Shown: in pieces, positions 1-11,421 of the stretch
Layout: each line of letters begins with the position of its first letter
Position numbering within the stretch: position 1 is the first letter of the stretch
DNA from: Gnetum montanum
Lineage: Eukaryota > Streptophyta > Gnetopsida > Gnetales > Gnetaceae
Assembly: GCA_015680685.1 (NCBI GenBank)
Contig: MNCI01005332.1
Coordinates: 196,129 to 260,128 of the forward strand
DNA length: 64,000 nt
Direction of reading: 5' to 3'
The notes under the pieces: model-generated
What the model saw: the letters and a program-made list of their open reading frames with translations, nothing else
Database searches by the model: none
Told to the model about the DNA's origin: nothing
Position numbers and translations under genes: made by a program

Positions 1-1321
1 GTCAATGTTAAACATGGGTTGTGGTCAAGTTGTGGTCACAGACCATGAGTTTAAGTCAAGTTATGATGAACTTGTAAAGTCAAAAATATGAAGTCATATT
101 TCTATTATGGTTTTCTACAAAAGCATAGGTTGTGGTAAAGCCATTTTTATTATTTTTAATATGCATTTTTTAGTAGTTTTAAAGGCATGGAATACAAGCC
201 ATGGTGGAGGTCATAGTATCCACTATTTTGTATCGTAGAGTTTTGATTTTGCCATTTGATTTTGATGTATTGACCACTAGCTCTGGTGAATTCATGGTCA
301 TTAGCTTCACTCATTATTATGTCTTCTTTGCTATCTATATCATAGTAGATAGCTTTTGGGTCATTGTCTATTGGGGGGTGATTGTCTAGACTATGCTAGA
401 TTTGTGTTGATTGTCTTTGTTATGCTTGCTTGGGAGCCATGGGTGGGTTTTGTTACATGGGCTTGGTTGTACAATTGTGTTGTCCCACCACCATTAACAT
501 TAGTTGTTTTATATGTTGTTGTATGGCTATATGATAGGAATGATAGGAGATATTATCGACTTATGGTACTAGTTGATGATGAATACCCTAGAGTGGTTTG
601 GTCGTACCTCCATACTAAGATGCGTCTATAAAACCGTTATTGTAGGCCTCATCCAATAGGAAAGACGAAGGGTTTACTCCTCTGTTACCTTGTTGTACCT
701 ATAAAATAATAGAGGGGATGTTCAACACCTCTAGCACTAGTAATTACAAATATCAGATGTGTATTCCCAATTAGATGAATTAAGACTAATAATAAATCTA
801 TGCATATGGTAGTTCATAGATGATCGATAAATAAACATAGATTGAGTATACTTGATAACAATTTCATATTACCCACTAAGTGCAATGTGTGTTCGTCTCC
901 TTGTTCTTATCTATTTGATGGGTGTATAGGGCTTCTCTTGGTTGTATTTGTTGATTTTGATATGTCATGCTTATATGATATGTATTAGATACTGATGAGT
1001 GCTTGCACGTCACATGGTACTTTTTCTCTGTCAATTAGGAAGAAGTACCAAGGCTTATTACTTACTTTTACCAACTCTCTCTTTATTTTTTGGTAACTAG
1101 GGGATAGGCAAGTGGGAAGGCCATGGGCTTGTTTGATTCTGATGCTATGCTTTTAAGGATATTTTTCTATTATTATTGTAGACATTTGATATATTTATTT
1201 TAATGCTTAGTAGATAGATATTTATGTGTTATACATATTATGTATTTCATTTCTTTCAAATATTTGATAGATGCATTATGATATTTTCATGTATGGGTTA
1301 CCTTTTTTTTGGGTGGGGAGA
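1..1321. other. AT-rich stretch without a recognised gene
   Basis: I find no recognisable coding region. A 91-codon open frame at 356-631 (+) contains hydrophobic stretches and ends in a polar tail, but it matches no family I know and has no supporting context. It could be a chance ORF or a decayed transposon frame. Confidence 0.4.
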
Positions 1322-1470
1322 TGTTGGAACCCTCAAAATAATTGTAATATAGGTACACCCCATGATATGTAGTTTGATTAGAGTTTTATAACTTAGCATT
1401 GTCTACCAAAATTGAACCCATGAGTTATTATTGTCAAATCAAGAGTGTTACCACTAGGCTAACACCTCAT
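1322..1470 (-). repeat. tRNA-derived SINE copy (family 1)
   Basis: Read on the minus strand from 1470, the sequence starts like a tRNA: a box A-like TAGCCTAGTGG, then TTGATTTGA, then a box B-like GGGTTCAATTTT. The tail (TAGACAATGCTAAGTTATAAA, then a TTTGA-rich unit and CATGGGG) matches the copies at 2968-3146 and 8919-9094, which lie in the opposite orientation. Internal Pol III boxes plus dispersed copies in both orientations define a tRNA-derived SINE. No target duplication was resolved. Confidence 0.6.
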
Positions 1471-1551
1471 TATTTTCATGTATGGATGATGGATTATTTA
1501 TGCTTATTTTATGTTATTGTTATTTTTCTTCATATAATATCATGTGTTATA

Positions 1552-1719
1552 GGAACCACTACTTGAAGTGATGGCAAGGTGATTTTTTTTGAAGGTGTAA
1601 GACCTAGGTTTGAGCCTAGGTGAAGCTACTCGAAAAGATTAGGCTTTTGCTCATCCATTACCCTCCTAAGAATCTACGTTGGTAGGATGAGCATTGAGCC
1701 TTTGGGTGATGATCCAATT
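1552..1719 (+). repeat. Second tRNA-derived SINE-like repeat
   Basis: The segment has a box A-like stretch (AGTGATGGCAAGGTG), then a box B-like core CCTAGGTTTGAGCCTAGG about 40 bases later, and a body rich in short inverted repeats (TCATCC...GGATGA). The spacing of the two boxes fits an internal Pol III promoter. Its body differs from the SINE at 1322-1470, so it is probably another family. The single copy seen here limits confidence. Confidence 0.4.
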
Positions 1720-2590
1720 TATATTATCATGTGTCTTTTGGTCATGGTCTTCATGCTATTCTTATTGTTTTTCTTCTCATTCTTTACTATTATGTTGCAT
1801 TTAACCTTATTCCTTATCATGATCATATTTCTTTGGAGTTTGACGTGATGTAACACTCTCTTACCTAGGGCTAGGTGAGAGGCTATTACAAACATCTTCT
1901 TATTTCTTAAGGCTTTTAGGTTTAAACATAAAAATACACAGAAACCTATGTTTGAATCAACATATTTCTTTAGCATATCCTTTTTTAAGAAAATGTGCAA
2001 AAGGAATTATCCTTAAATTTGGATTTACCTTTATTCTTAAAGGAATCTTCCATCTTCTTATCATTTTTCTTGAATCTTATTTTTTGATTTTTTTAACATG
2101 TATACTTGCTCATTATTATGGTTATTATTTCTCAAATTTTCAAGGGTTCTAGTCTATGAAACTAAATCATCAATTATAAAATGATCAAAATTCTTATTTT
2201 GCATAAAACTTATCATAATATTTTGATATCCATGCTCATTACACAAGGGAGGAATTACTTTTTGAACTTTTTGCTTTTGTGTGAAGCCATATCTATAATG
2301 ATGAACATGTCTCAAATATTCATACATTCTAACAAAAAATTCTTCACACCTAGTTTGAATTCACATTTATTAAATTTAATTCTATAGTATAGTTATTGAA
2401 TTATTTGATGCTATAATAATCAAGTCTATCCTAGACTTTATGGCTGTCTTCATATGCTATAGTCTTTCAACAATGGTTCATGACTAGATAAAGTAACAAA
2501 TACTAGATGAAGTAAGATAGGAAGGTGATTGGCCATTCCTTGTCATTTATAGGCCTAACCATAGTGACATGGCTAGATTGCCTCAAAGGG
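1720..2590. other. AT-rich spacer, no gene seen
   Basis: Short frames on both strands here are low-complexity, Lys/Ile/Phe-rich and overlap each other, as expected of AT-rich non-coding DNA. I see no motif, repeat or terminus I can name. Confidence 0.4.
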
Positions 2591-2967
2591 ATAGATGCTA
2601 AAGGAAGATAACCCCAAGAAGCCCTTAGAGCATGACCCAAATACATTATTCCATATTAATAAAGTATTCTTTACATTTTTCTTTTACATTTTTCCTATTA
2701 TTTTCTTTATGCATAATATTAAATATAATGTATATTTGACATTTGCCAAAACATCTGAAAATGGGATGTTATAAGAAATATTTTCTCTATCTTTCACCTT
2801 GGCAACACAAGTTTTGACTTGTACGATATGTGTTATAAACTCTCTTATATTTCTTAACTGCAATCATATAAACAAGTGCTCTTAGCAATTCACTCAACAT
2901 CATCTTCAAAGCTTACAACTAGAACACACTGTGTTCTATATGATAAATCATATTTTTTAAAACCTAC

Positions 2968-3146
2968 AAGACCCCTATCAACTAGGCTAGTGGTAAGACT
3001 ATTGATTTGAAAGCTCTAAGTTATGGGTTAAATTCTAGTAGGTAATGCAAAGTTATAAAGTTCAAATTTGACTCAAAGTCATAGGTTCTCTTCTAGTAAG
3101 CAATGTAGAGTTATGAATTTATAATTTGACTATGTCATAGGGGTAA
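2968..3146 (+). repeat. tRNA-derived SINE copy (family 1, in duplication copy A)
   Basis: The tRNA-like head has box A-like CTAGGCTAGTGGTAAGA and box B-like GGGTTAAATTCTAG. It is followed by two imperfect units of about 65 bases (CAATG-AGTTATAA-TTTGACT-CATAGG), the second ending at CATAGGGG. It is the paralogue of 8919-9094 and matches the minus-strand copy at 1322-1470. Confidence 0.6.
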
Positions 3147-3355
3147 ATATTATTTTAAAAGAAAAGGAAAATTTTTGTATATGTTTGTGTAGAAAAAGAA
3201 AACTTTTGGCTTATAACAACAGTTAAAACCTCTTCTTATATTATGCAAATAGAAATTTTTAAAATCCTTGAAATATTATTTGTTTCACTAATTTACAAAC
3301 TTACTTACATAAAAATAAAGAATGTACCCTTGAATATTTCATTCATCATGAGCAC

Positions 3356-3425
3356 TAGTTGTAACTTAGCTTGTTGGCTTACCTACATTGCATCCTAAAG
3401 GTATTGGTTTGAATCCTAGTACCAA
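3356..3425 (+). repeat. tRNA-like repeat
   Basis: GTAACTTAGCTTGTTGGCTTA resembles a tRNA D-arm/box A region, and GGTTTGAATCCTAGTACC is close to a consensus T-arm/box B. The anticodon arm is not convincingly folded, so this is a decayed tRNA or SINE head rather than a functional tRNA gene. The paralogue is at 9309-9375. Confidence 0.45.
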
Positions 3426-3769
3426 GATCATGAATGCTAACTTAGAGACATGTTCCAAGCATATATATAGTGTAATCAGTTGTGTATTCTTTCATACCAA
3501 AAATCTACTTATTAAAGTGTTAAACCATTCTCAACAAATACATTGACCATAACTTAGCATAGGAGAATTACACTAATTTGATTTATTTACATGCTAGTAT
3601 GGGGTTTAAAGCTCACTATCACCATCCCCTTGTACATAACATTAATAATTACCATAAGAATAAGAATGAACAAAGGCAGACATTCTTGAAATTTAATATT
3701 AACATAAATGTAATAAACAAGTTTATGATTCTTAGTTAGGTTCAACCTCTCAACACTTAGGAAGATCTA

Positions 3770-3890
3770 TTAGTAGATGCTTGAGTGTCATAGCATTGTC
3801 TTCACTATTCTCAATGATGAACACAATGTCCATTCCCATGGATTGGTGGGAATCCAAATGGCAATGCATAAACCATATACCTGTAACAAA
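3770..3890 (-). pseudogene. Laccase last-exon relic (copy A)
   Basis: This is the minus-strand counterpart of the laccase last exon at 11100-11230. The peptide around the copper-binding His-Cys-His region is still partly readable, but substitutions have changed it, including Tyr for Trp near the start and altered residues near the end. The upstream intron border is retained. The end of the preceding exon survives at about 4562-4610 (minus), beyond an intron of roughly 670 bases. Nothing of the earlier laccase exons is visible in copy A, so this is a truncated duplicate. Confidence 0.65.
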
Positions 3891-4299
3891 AAAAGCTTAG
3901 AAAGCTCAAAGAAGGGTAAAATTATTGAAATAATACTAAAACTATATTTAATTAGGAAGTCGCACTCATTGCTCACTAGGAATTCTATCTCCAAAAACTA
4001 TAGAGTAGTATTGTAACAAGTTTGAGGTGTAATCTTAAATTTTTGTATAAATTTATGATAAAAGTATAGGTTTTAGGTTTAATCTTAAACTTCTTTATCT
4101 ATGCTATTATTTTAATAACATTTTTCAAATTCAATCCTAAACTTCTTTTATTTGCCTTTTAATCGAACATTTCATTCTTCAAACTTTTTTTATTTATCTT
4201 TTTTTGACTAAATAAGGAGATGTTAACTTAGTGTTATAGATCTTAGCTTAGTAAGCCTAGGTCACAAGTTTATTTTAGTAAGTATCACTAAGCTATAAA

Positions 4300-4560
4300 A
4301 TTCTATAAATCTTAGGGTATACCTATGTTTCAATTATTTCAAATGTACAATTCTATAAATCTTAAAGTGTACCTATATTTCAATTATTCTAGTCCCAACA
4401 CCCCTTTTTTTGACTAAACATTCACGATAAAATATATTACATTCATGAATGTGTGTGTGTGTGTAGTATGACGTATTTTTTTTGCATTCATTATTTAGTT
4501 GGTAATGTTGTTTTTGTTGCATTCATTATTTAGTTGGTAATGTTGTTGAGACTTTAAACC
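4300..4560. repeat. Short local tandem duplications and (GT)n
   Basis: A unit of about 57 bases (ATTCTATAAATCTTA...TTTCAATTATT) occurs twice at roughly 4298-4400. A unit of about 33 bases (TTGCATTCATTATTTAGTTG...) occurs twice at 4481-4546. A short GT run lies at 4450-4464. These sit inside the enlarged laccase intron of copy A and partly explain why it is longer than in copy B. Confidence 0.6.
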
Positions 4561-4625
4561 ATGGTAAGATGATAATTACAAGTAGGATTTACCTGGATTA
4601 TTAGCCATACAATTCTCATATGAAC

Positions 4626-6850
4626 ATGTTCTTGATAACAAATCAAAGCACACTGATATAAAATATTATTTTATTAAGTAAGAAGTGAAGGAGGGTAAAA
4701 TCAAATCATTAAATGTAAATACTAATGAAAAATTGGTAGGCTTACTCATCAAATATCTTCTTCATTATAGGCATGAGGACATTTGCAATAATATAGGCAT
4801 TAAGACAAGAACAAAGAAGGAAGACAAAAACATTGCACACTAAAGGAGGGACTAGTAACAAGTAGCATCCAATGATCTACCCACATGAAGGAAAATGCAT
4901 AAAAAGTCTAAGTATTTTTATTTATTTTTAGTTGATGGGAAGATGTAAACTATATTGGCCCCAACTCACCTTTATTTTGTATAAATGTTTTTATTTTTAC
5001 TATGAGAAATGAATTCTCAAGTTTACCAAGTATGATCCTAATCATTTTCTATAAACTATAAGGCCATACATGAATGAAATGACTTGTTTTGAATGCAATA
5101 AAGTTGATAGTTAGTTTTTTAAAAATAGTTTTATGATTTTTCATATTTCTTTCTTCTCACATTTACACATTTATTACAAGTATGAACTTCAATTCTTAAT
5201 TATCATATCATTGTCATTAGTCATAAATGAAACCAAATTATCAACCAACCATCATATTAAATGCATTATTAAGATTTTAATAACTCCTTTTCCCACAATT
5301 CAAAATTTTAGACATTCTAGAATTATGACATCTAGAATATCAAGAGTCAAAACTACATAAGTCAACAATTCAAAAAGAACATTTTACATGATGTTGAATG
5401 GAAACAATTTTTTATCTAGTTTGTCAAAGCTAAGAAGATGTTTCTTACTTTTCCTTGCTCCTGGGATGTACTAACACCAGCAACTTTAAGAGATGTCACT
5501 TGGATAATTAATGAATCCATGAGCAAGGTACAGAGGATGAAGGTACTACTAGATGTATTCCAATTACTAGAAGAAGTAGCAGTAGTAGTAGGATAGTCAC
5601 AATAATAGCCAAGATATGAGAAGTTGTCATATGAGCCACATGAGCCACAATTTCCTAACAATATTTAATGCATATGCCTTGGATTAATTTTGTACTAATG
5701 TAGTTATTGCTACTAATACAATCACTACTACAACTACCAAAAAAACTACTAGAAATTTTGTTTGTTTGTGATGGCTAAGAACACTACTGGCACCATAGGA
5801 TCCTACCTCCTCTAAACAATGATGATATCGAAGGATCTTGCCTACAACAACCATTGTCGATGCCATAGAAGCCTCCCTTTTTTGGGTAGTTTTAGACTCC
5901 AAAATTTGTTTTGTCAATTAATGTGAAATTTTAAATTTTATGTTAATTGATAAGAAATTCCAAAAACTATCAAATATGGAAAAATTTATGAATATGACAT
6001 CTAAGAGAAAAAATTTTAAATAACAAAAAGTGGTAAAATTTGACATCTAAAAATTTTGTAATTAAGCACGCTTATCCTAAAGTAGTACTGGGATGGGTGA
6101 TCTCTTAGGAATTGTTGATTTTTGCACAAAATTTTAAGCTTTTTGAGGCCATATTTTTTTATTTTAGAAGTCATTTTTGGCAAGAGAAGAGTCATTTTTG
6201 GCAGATTTTAACCTTTTGGATGCAATGGCAAAGTTAGATCTACTCCACAAAGCTTTAAAAATTACTTTTTACTCCTTTCCCAACAACATGCCTCAAGACC
6301 CTCAAAGGCTCCATTTTAACATAACTTGGGCATATAATGTTTTTTTCTAACTTATGAATAGTCATTTCTAATGTTTTTGGCCTTCTAAACTCAATGTAAG
6401 GTTAGATTGATCATTTGGGTATACAATACTTAGGTGATACCTTATATCATGCCTTAAGATGCCATAACTTAAACTAACTAATCATGCTTAATAATTTAAT
6501 TATTAGGACTAACAAATCTAATCTTTTTGGAAATCTTGGATCCTAATATTAGGTGCATAGCTTATGTAGATAAATAGTATTAGGACACTATCCCCTAGTG
6601 TACCATTAGTTACACTACCAAAGTCAATGTCCCAAGGAGGGCTTTGTATGGCACACGTGTGCAAGGGGTGGGGGAGGGGTGGGAGGTGGAGGCACATGGG
6701 CTAGGAGGGGGAGGGGTTAAAAGGTTATTAAGAGTGTAGGTAATATAGTTAATTATTAGCAATTTAATAAATTGAGTAGTTGGAGAATGATTTGGTGAAC
6801 CAGAGTGGTCAAGAAGATGCATACTAATTCATCCTACAACTATATCATGC
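4626..6850. other. AT-rich region without a recognised gene
   Basis: Two minus-strand frames (5416-5661 and 5684-5917) contain runs of Ser/Thr and Val and sit next to each other, but they match no family I recognise and look low-complexity. A C- and G-rich patch (6655-6720, GGGGTGGGGGAGGGG type) is a simple-sequence feature. Nothing else could be supported. Confidence 0.35.
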
Positions 6851-7890
6851 AATAGAACATCATGGAAAATAATAATCTTATTGGTTAGTATCATCCATAT
6901 TGCACATGATGCACATTCATGGTTCTGTTGTAGATGTGTGATTTGGACTCAATTACCCAAGAAAATTGCTAAAAGGGAATCTTTTGATTACAATGAGATC
7001 ATTATGAAGAATCATAATCTTGTTCCAACAAGGTTTATGATACCCATGAGGAGGAATGACTCATAAGAGAATCCAAAAATAGGAATGAAAGTTGCAACAT
7101 ATAACATGCTTGCATGGTCCCTAGCTAGTGAAAAACAACATCTGCTATGTTCATCATGGACTTTGGACTAGCACGAGCACCGATGCCCATACATCCTAGA
7201 AGAATTACAAGATTTGAATGTTGATGTCTTATGCCAACAAGAAGTTTTTTCATGGTAATTATTATAACAATTCTAATCCAATTTGAAAAAGTTAGATTAT
7301 GAAGGTGTTTACAAGCAAAAATAGTTTTGTGAAAATTCTTCTTTTAAGGCATACATATTAGCTTATTGTATGAACCACAACATGGATGGTTATGTGATAT
7401 TTTATAGAGAGACCAACTTTGAATTGGTAGAAAGGTTTGAATGAAGATCAGAAGATATGATTTTCAAAATTTCAAGACTACAAATCATGAGGAAGAAAGA
7501 ATGATCAAGATTTTGAAGAAGCCACATTGCCTTGGCATTGATATTAAAAATCAAGTTATCAAGAAGATGTGTATATGTGATCAACACATATTTAATTGCA
7601 AACCAAGATATTCAACTATTATGTTTTATTAAGTGGCCTACTCAATTAATCAAATAGAGGAAAGCTTGAAGAATAAGTCATTCCTAACCTATACAAATCT
7701 TAACCTAGTATAATTCATCCTTTGTGGAGGCTTCAATGCAAAAGTTAGAAGTAGTATTTATGAATTCTTAAAATATAGATGTATAAAAGAACTCTTGGAA
7801 GAGGAACCTAATTTGAGGAAGATATTCCTATTAATTCAATGTGCAATTCTATTGGCCAGTGTGTATTCCACCTAACCTAAGTTTTCAATA
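6850..7890 (+). pseudogene. CCR4-like exonuclease relic (EEP family)
   Basis: Frames at about 7087-7260 read MKVATYNMLAWSLASE, then LQDLNVDVLCQQEVF. This is the N-terminal core of the endonuclease/exonuclease/phosphatase fold in CCR4-type mRNA deadenylases, including the catalytic Glu of the LQEV motif (here QQEV). Further on, about 7380-7440 reads as a degraded version of the 'DGCAxFFRxDxF' segment. About 7710-7800 has 'CGGFNAKV', matching the CGDFN motif with Asp changed to Gly. In-frame stops, frameshifts and the lost Asp make it a pseudogene. The ancestral role would be poly(A)-tail shortening of mRNA. A fragment of the same locus lies at 10740-11010. Assignment to a CCR4 subgroup is not possible by eye. 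Confidence 0.55.
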
Positions 7891-8542
7891 GACAAGTCAA
7901 ATCCCAAAGTTCAAGAATAGATGATGTTGATGGATAAAGCTCATTAAGAACCACAATTCACCAATTATGCTATTATGACTACTAAAGAAGCCAACATCAT
8001 TCTTCATTGAGACCTTAGACTACATCTAGAATGATGTCTGATTCTTCCAAGTTACCAAGTTACTAGAGTTAATTCTTAAGAAAAAAATTGAGAAGCAAAA
8101 CCAAGCCCTACAATCCTGAACAAGGCCATCTAATCATATACCTCTTATGATAAAACTAGAACTACTTTTATTAATCCTCGAGGTTGATCACAATCAGAGA
8201 GATCTTAACCTTACTTTTATTCATGATCTTCTTATTTTCCTCATTTTCTTAATTTATATTTTAATTAGATCAGTAAAATATATATGGAAATACAAGTTGG
8301 AAATAAAAGTTTGCTCTACCTTTACGTAGGTAACCTCATGCACTTTATGTAACCCTAGTTAGGATTGGTAATTGATGGTTGGTAGACCTTTAATTTACCT
8401 CTTGTCATTGCCTTAGAATAAAATAATATTTAATCCCTATATATTCTTCTCACTTATATCATATTTATAGAATAATTAGGAGAACATTAGGATATTCAAC
8501 CTTAAGTTAGAAGAAGACATCAAAGTATTGAAGCATTCAAGT
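7891..8542. other. AT-rich spacer, no gene seen
   Basis: No motif, terminus or repeat is recognised. The stretch lies between the CCR4 relic and the start of duplication copy B. Confidence 0.4.
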
Positions 8543-8918
8543 ATAGATGCTAAAGAAAGATAACCCCAAGGAACCCTTAAAGCATGACCCAAATACATTA
8601 TTCTAGATTAATGAAGCATTCTCTCCATTTTCCTTTTCCATTTCACAATGCTTCTTTATGAATAATGTCAAATCTAATATATATTTGATGTTTTCCATGA
8701 CATCTAGGAATGTGATGTCACAATAAATATTTTCTCTATCTCTCACCATGACAACCTGAGCTTCCACTTGTACAATATGTATTATAATCTCTCTTATATT
8801 TCTTAAACGTAATAATCTAAATGAGTGTTCTTAGCAATCTACTCAACATCATTTTCAAAGCTTACGACTAGGTTGCACTACATTCTTTATGATAAATCCT
8901 ACTGGTCAAAACTTGCAA

Positions 8919-9094
8919 GATCCCTATTAGCTAGTCTAATGGCAAGATTATTGATTTGAAAGCTCCAAGTCATGGATTTGATTCTAGTAGGCAATGTAGA
9001 GTTATAAAGTTCAAATTTGACTTCAAGTTATGGGTTCTATTTTAGTATGCAATACAAAGTTATAAAATTCTAATTTGACTATATGTCATAGGGG
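8919..9094 (+). repeat. tRNA-derived SINE copy (family 1, in duplication copy B)
   Basis: Box A-like TAGTCTAATGGCAAGA and box B-like GGATTTGATTCTAG are followed by the repeated CAATG-AGTTATAA-TTTGACT body. It is the duplication partner of 2968-3146, so these two copies derive from one insertion. Confidence 0.6.
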
Positions 9095-9308
9095 TAAATA
9101 TTATTTTAAAAGAAAAAGAAAAGTTTTGTGTGTGCATGTGCCAAAAAATAAAATTTTTTGATTATAACTTCCCCTAAAATCTCTCCTTGTATTATGCAAA
9201 TATAAATGTTTAAAATTTTTTAAATATTGTATGTTTCACCAATTTGTAAACTTGGTTACTGTAAAAATAAAGAATGTTCCTTTGAATATTTCATTTATTA
9301 TAAGCACG

Positions 9309-9375
9309 AGTTGTAACTTAACTCGTTGGCTTACCCACTTTGCATCCCAAAGGTATTGGTTTGAATCCTAGAACC
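9309..9375 (+). repeat. tRNA-like repeat (copy B)
   Basis: This is the paralogue of 3356-3425, with GGTTTGAATCC (box B) intact. A (GT)8 run follows at 9411-9427, where copy A has an ATATATAGTGT stretch, so the microsatellite grew in one copy only. Confidence 0.45.
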
Positions 9376-9506
9376 AATATCGTGAATGCTAACTTAGAGA
9401 CATGCTCCAAGTGTGTGTGTGTGTGTATTGCAATCAATTGTATATTCTTTCCATAAAAAAAGTCTATTTATTAAAGCCTTAAGTCATTCTCAACACATAC
9501 ACTAAT

Positions 9507-10305
9507 TGATGAGTGGTGAGGTACCCCTACACTCAACCATATGAATATGAGCGTTTTCACATGCGATCCAGTCGAGAACTCCACAAACGGACTAGTTGTG
9601 GCACCTAGACAGTTAACCTTACGGTGCAGTTCGCTATCTTCCCACCTGGACTAGTATTATCTTGGTCATGTATGGTTTAGTCCAGAGTGAGGTGTATGAT
9701 GTGTCCTAACCTAATGGTACTCCTTCAGGCAATGGAAAATAATATTAACTAAGATAGGAGGAAAGGGTAAGAGAGAATCTAAATGAGCCTAAGTGCGATG
9801 AGCATCCGTTCCTTAATCATCTATACACATCTTGGACCTCGTGCACGACTACCACTGGGATTACCAAGCACATGGCTTAGGTACGCTACTGGGTTACCAA
9901 GTAGTCACACTTAAATGCTCATGATTAATTCGTACTCATTCTGCATTTAACATGAGATAAGGGTGAGAGAGATTAACTAAGAAAGCAGTAAATAACAATT
10001 AATTAATTAATTAATTAAACTAAGTGAATGCTGCAATGATGAAGTAATCTCAATCTTTATTTTCGATCATGTGCATGTCCAAGTAAGTCACACTCAAATA
10101 AGGACGCCATACAATTACAATCACCACATTGTGGGCAAACACTGGGAAATTATTCTATGTCTCGAAAGGAAAAACTGCCGGAGCTTCACTAAGAGACTAA
10201 AAACTAGATGCAAAACAAGGGAGAGCCGCCTCTTATTTATAGAACTGGCGATGGGCTATGATATCGCGTATGTGATATCGCAGTTGCCCAAAATGTGACT
10301 CATCA
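9507..10305 (-). mobile_element. Solo LTR of a Ty3/gypsy-type element, TSD CTAAT
   Basis: The 799 bp LTR is in reverse orientation. It begins TGATGAGTGGTGAGG and ends GTGACTCATCA, the reverse complement of the LTR termini at 25947-26735. CTAAT occurs directly on both sides (9502-9506 and 10306-10310) as the 5 bp target duplication. The palindromic GATATCGCGTATGTGATATC core lies at the U3 end (10258-10280), next to the TATA-type sequence (TATAAATA on the minus strand near 10240). No internal region remains, which is the usual product of LTR-LTR recombination. The paralogous empty site is at about 3535-3555. Confidence 0.92.
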
Positions 10306-10675
10306 CTAATTATAACTTAGCACAGGAGAATTATACCAATTTGATTTATTCACATGGTTAGCACTCAAAAGTATTGGGTTGAAAGACCACTCTCACTGTC
10401 CCCTCTACCATAGCATTAAGGATTATAGTAAGAATAAGAATGAACGGGGATTGACACCCATAATATTTAATAATAGCACAAAAAGTACAATAAATAGCAA
10501 TGTTATTATTATTATTTGTTCATTTAGGTTTTTCCTTTGCAATACTCTACTTGTGTACTCTGAATTTCTATTTTTAATTTTTAGTTTTAATATATATCTT
10601 TTGACACAGACCATAATTTTAATATATATATCCTTTTCACATAGGACACTCAATATTACATTTAATGTAAACTAC

Positions 10676-11075
10676 AAACTAAAAATTGGTATTTTTATTG
10701 CATTTAATAACGTAATTGACATAATCTTGGAAAATCATAATTTTTATTGACATTTAATAACATCATGAAAAATCATAATCTTGTTAGTTGGTATGATCCA
10801 TAGTGCATATGATGCACATTCATGGTTCTCTTGTAGATGTGACCTGGACTCATTTACCCAAGAAAATTACCGAAGGGTATCTTTTGGCTACAACCAAATC
10901 ATCATGAAGAATCATAATCTTGTTCTAACAAGGTTTATAATACCCATGAGGAGAATTCATGAGGAGGAATGACACATAAGAAAATTGAAAAATAGGAATG
11001 AAAGTTGCAACATACATTTACTGAAAGCTCCAAATTGAAAAATGCTATTTTTATTGCATTTAATAACGTAAGTGA
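10676..11075. repeat. CCR4 fragment flanked by direct repeats of about 44 bp
   Basis: The repeat TATTTTTATTGCATTTAATAACGTAA, in a 44-base imperfect context, occurs at 10676-10719 and 11032-11075. Between them, 10740-11010 matches 6850-7110, including the first codons of the CCR4-like segment (ATGAAAGTTGCAACATA). The match stops abruptly at 11011. Copy A of the duplication lacks this segment, so it was inserted into copy B or lost from copy A. Confidence 0.6.
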
Positions 11076-11099
11076 AATAAACAAGTTTGTGATTCTTAG

Positions 11100-11230
11100 T
11101 CAGCACTCCGGAAGATCTGCTGGCGGACGGTCTAGTGTCACGGCGTTGTCTTGGCTGTTCTCAGTGATGAACACAACGCCCATTCCCATGCATTGGTGGG
11201 AATCCAAATGGCAATGCACAAACCAGGCAC
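11100..11230 (-). pseudogene. Laccase pseudogene, last exon (C-terminus)
   Basis: The minus-strand exon opens after a TTTGTGTTGCAG acceptor (exon base 11230). It reads AWFVHCHLDSHQCMGMG, then a tail ending DLPEC and a TGA at 11100-11102. This is the laccase L4 copper signature (HCH...H, binding type 1, 2 and 3 copper), and the tail ends in the Asp/Phe-Pro-x-Cys style typical of plant laccases. This exon is still open. Laccases are secreted multicopper oxidases that oxidise monolignols during lignification. Because other exons of the gene are damaged (see 11422-13128), this is part of a pseudogene. Confidence 0.85.
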
Positions 11231-11421
11231 CTGCAACACAAAAGCCTTGGAAAGCTCAGAGAAGGGTAAAATACTCGAAATAATAGTGAAACTATATTTA
11301 ATTGGAAAGTTACACTCATTGCTCGCTACGAAATGTATCTCTAAAGACTATAGAGTAGTATTGCAACAAGTTTGGGGTGCAATCTTACAATGGTAAGGTG
11401 CTAATTACAAGTAGGATTTAC

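Larger units (their letters stand above)
2591..4625. repeat. Segmental duplication, copy A
   Basis: From ATAGATGCTAAAGGAAGATA onward this block aligns with 8543-11450, in the same order and orientation: the SINE, a second tRNA-like repeat, the flank of the laccase 3' end, the laccase last exon, and the splice-donor end of the preceding exon (about 4562-4610). The two copies carry many substitutions and indels, so the duplication is old. Copy A lacks the solo LTR and the CCR4 fragment found in copy B, and its laccase intron is longer. Confidence 0.8.

Noticed and set aside
356-631. 91-codon hydrophobic frame as a membrane protein gene
   Set aside because: No family match, no splice or promoter context, and composition typical of AT-rich DNA read in one frame.
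3356-3425. Functional tRNA gene
   Set aside because: Box B is good, but the cloverleaf arms do not pair convincingly and a paralogue lies in the other duplicate. Listed as a tRNA-like repeat.
10379-10750. 123-codon open frame between the solo LTR and the laccase exon
   Set aside because: Low-complexity Ile/Phe/Asn-rich sequence, an overlapping frame on the other strand, no motif, and absence from duplication copy A.
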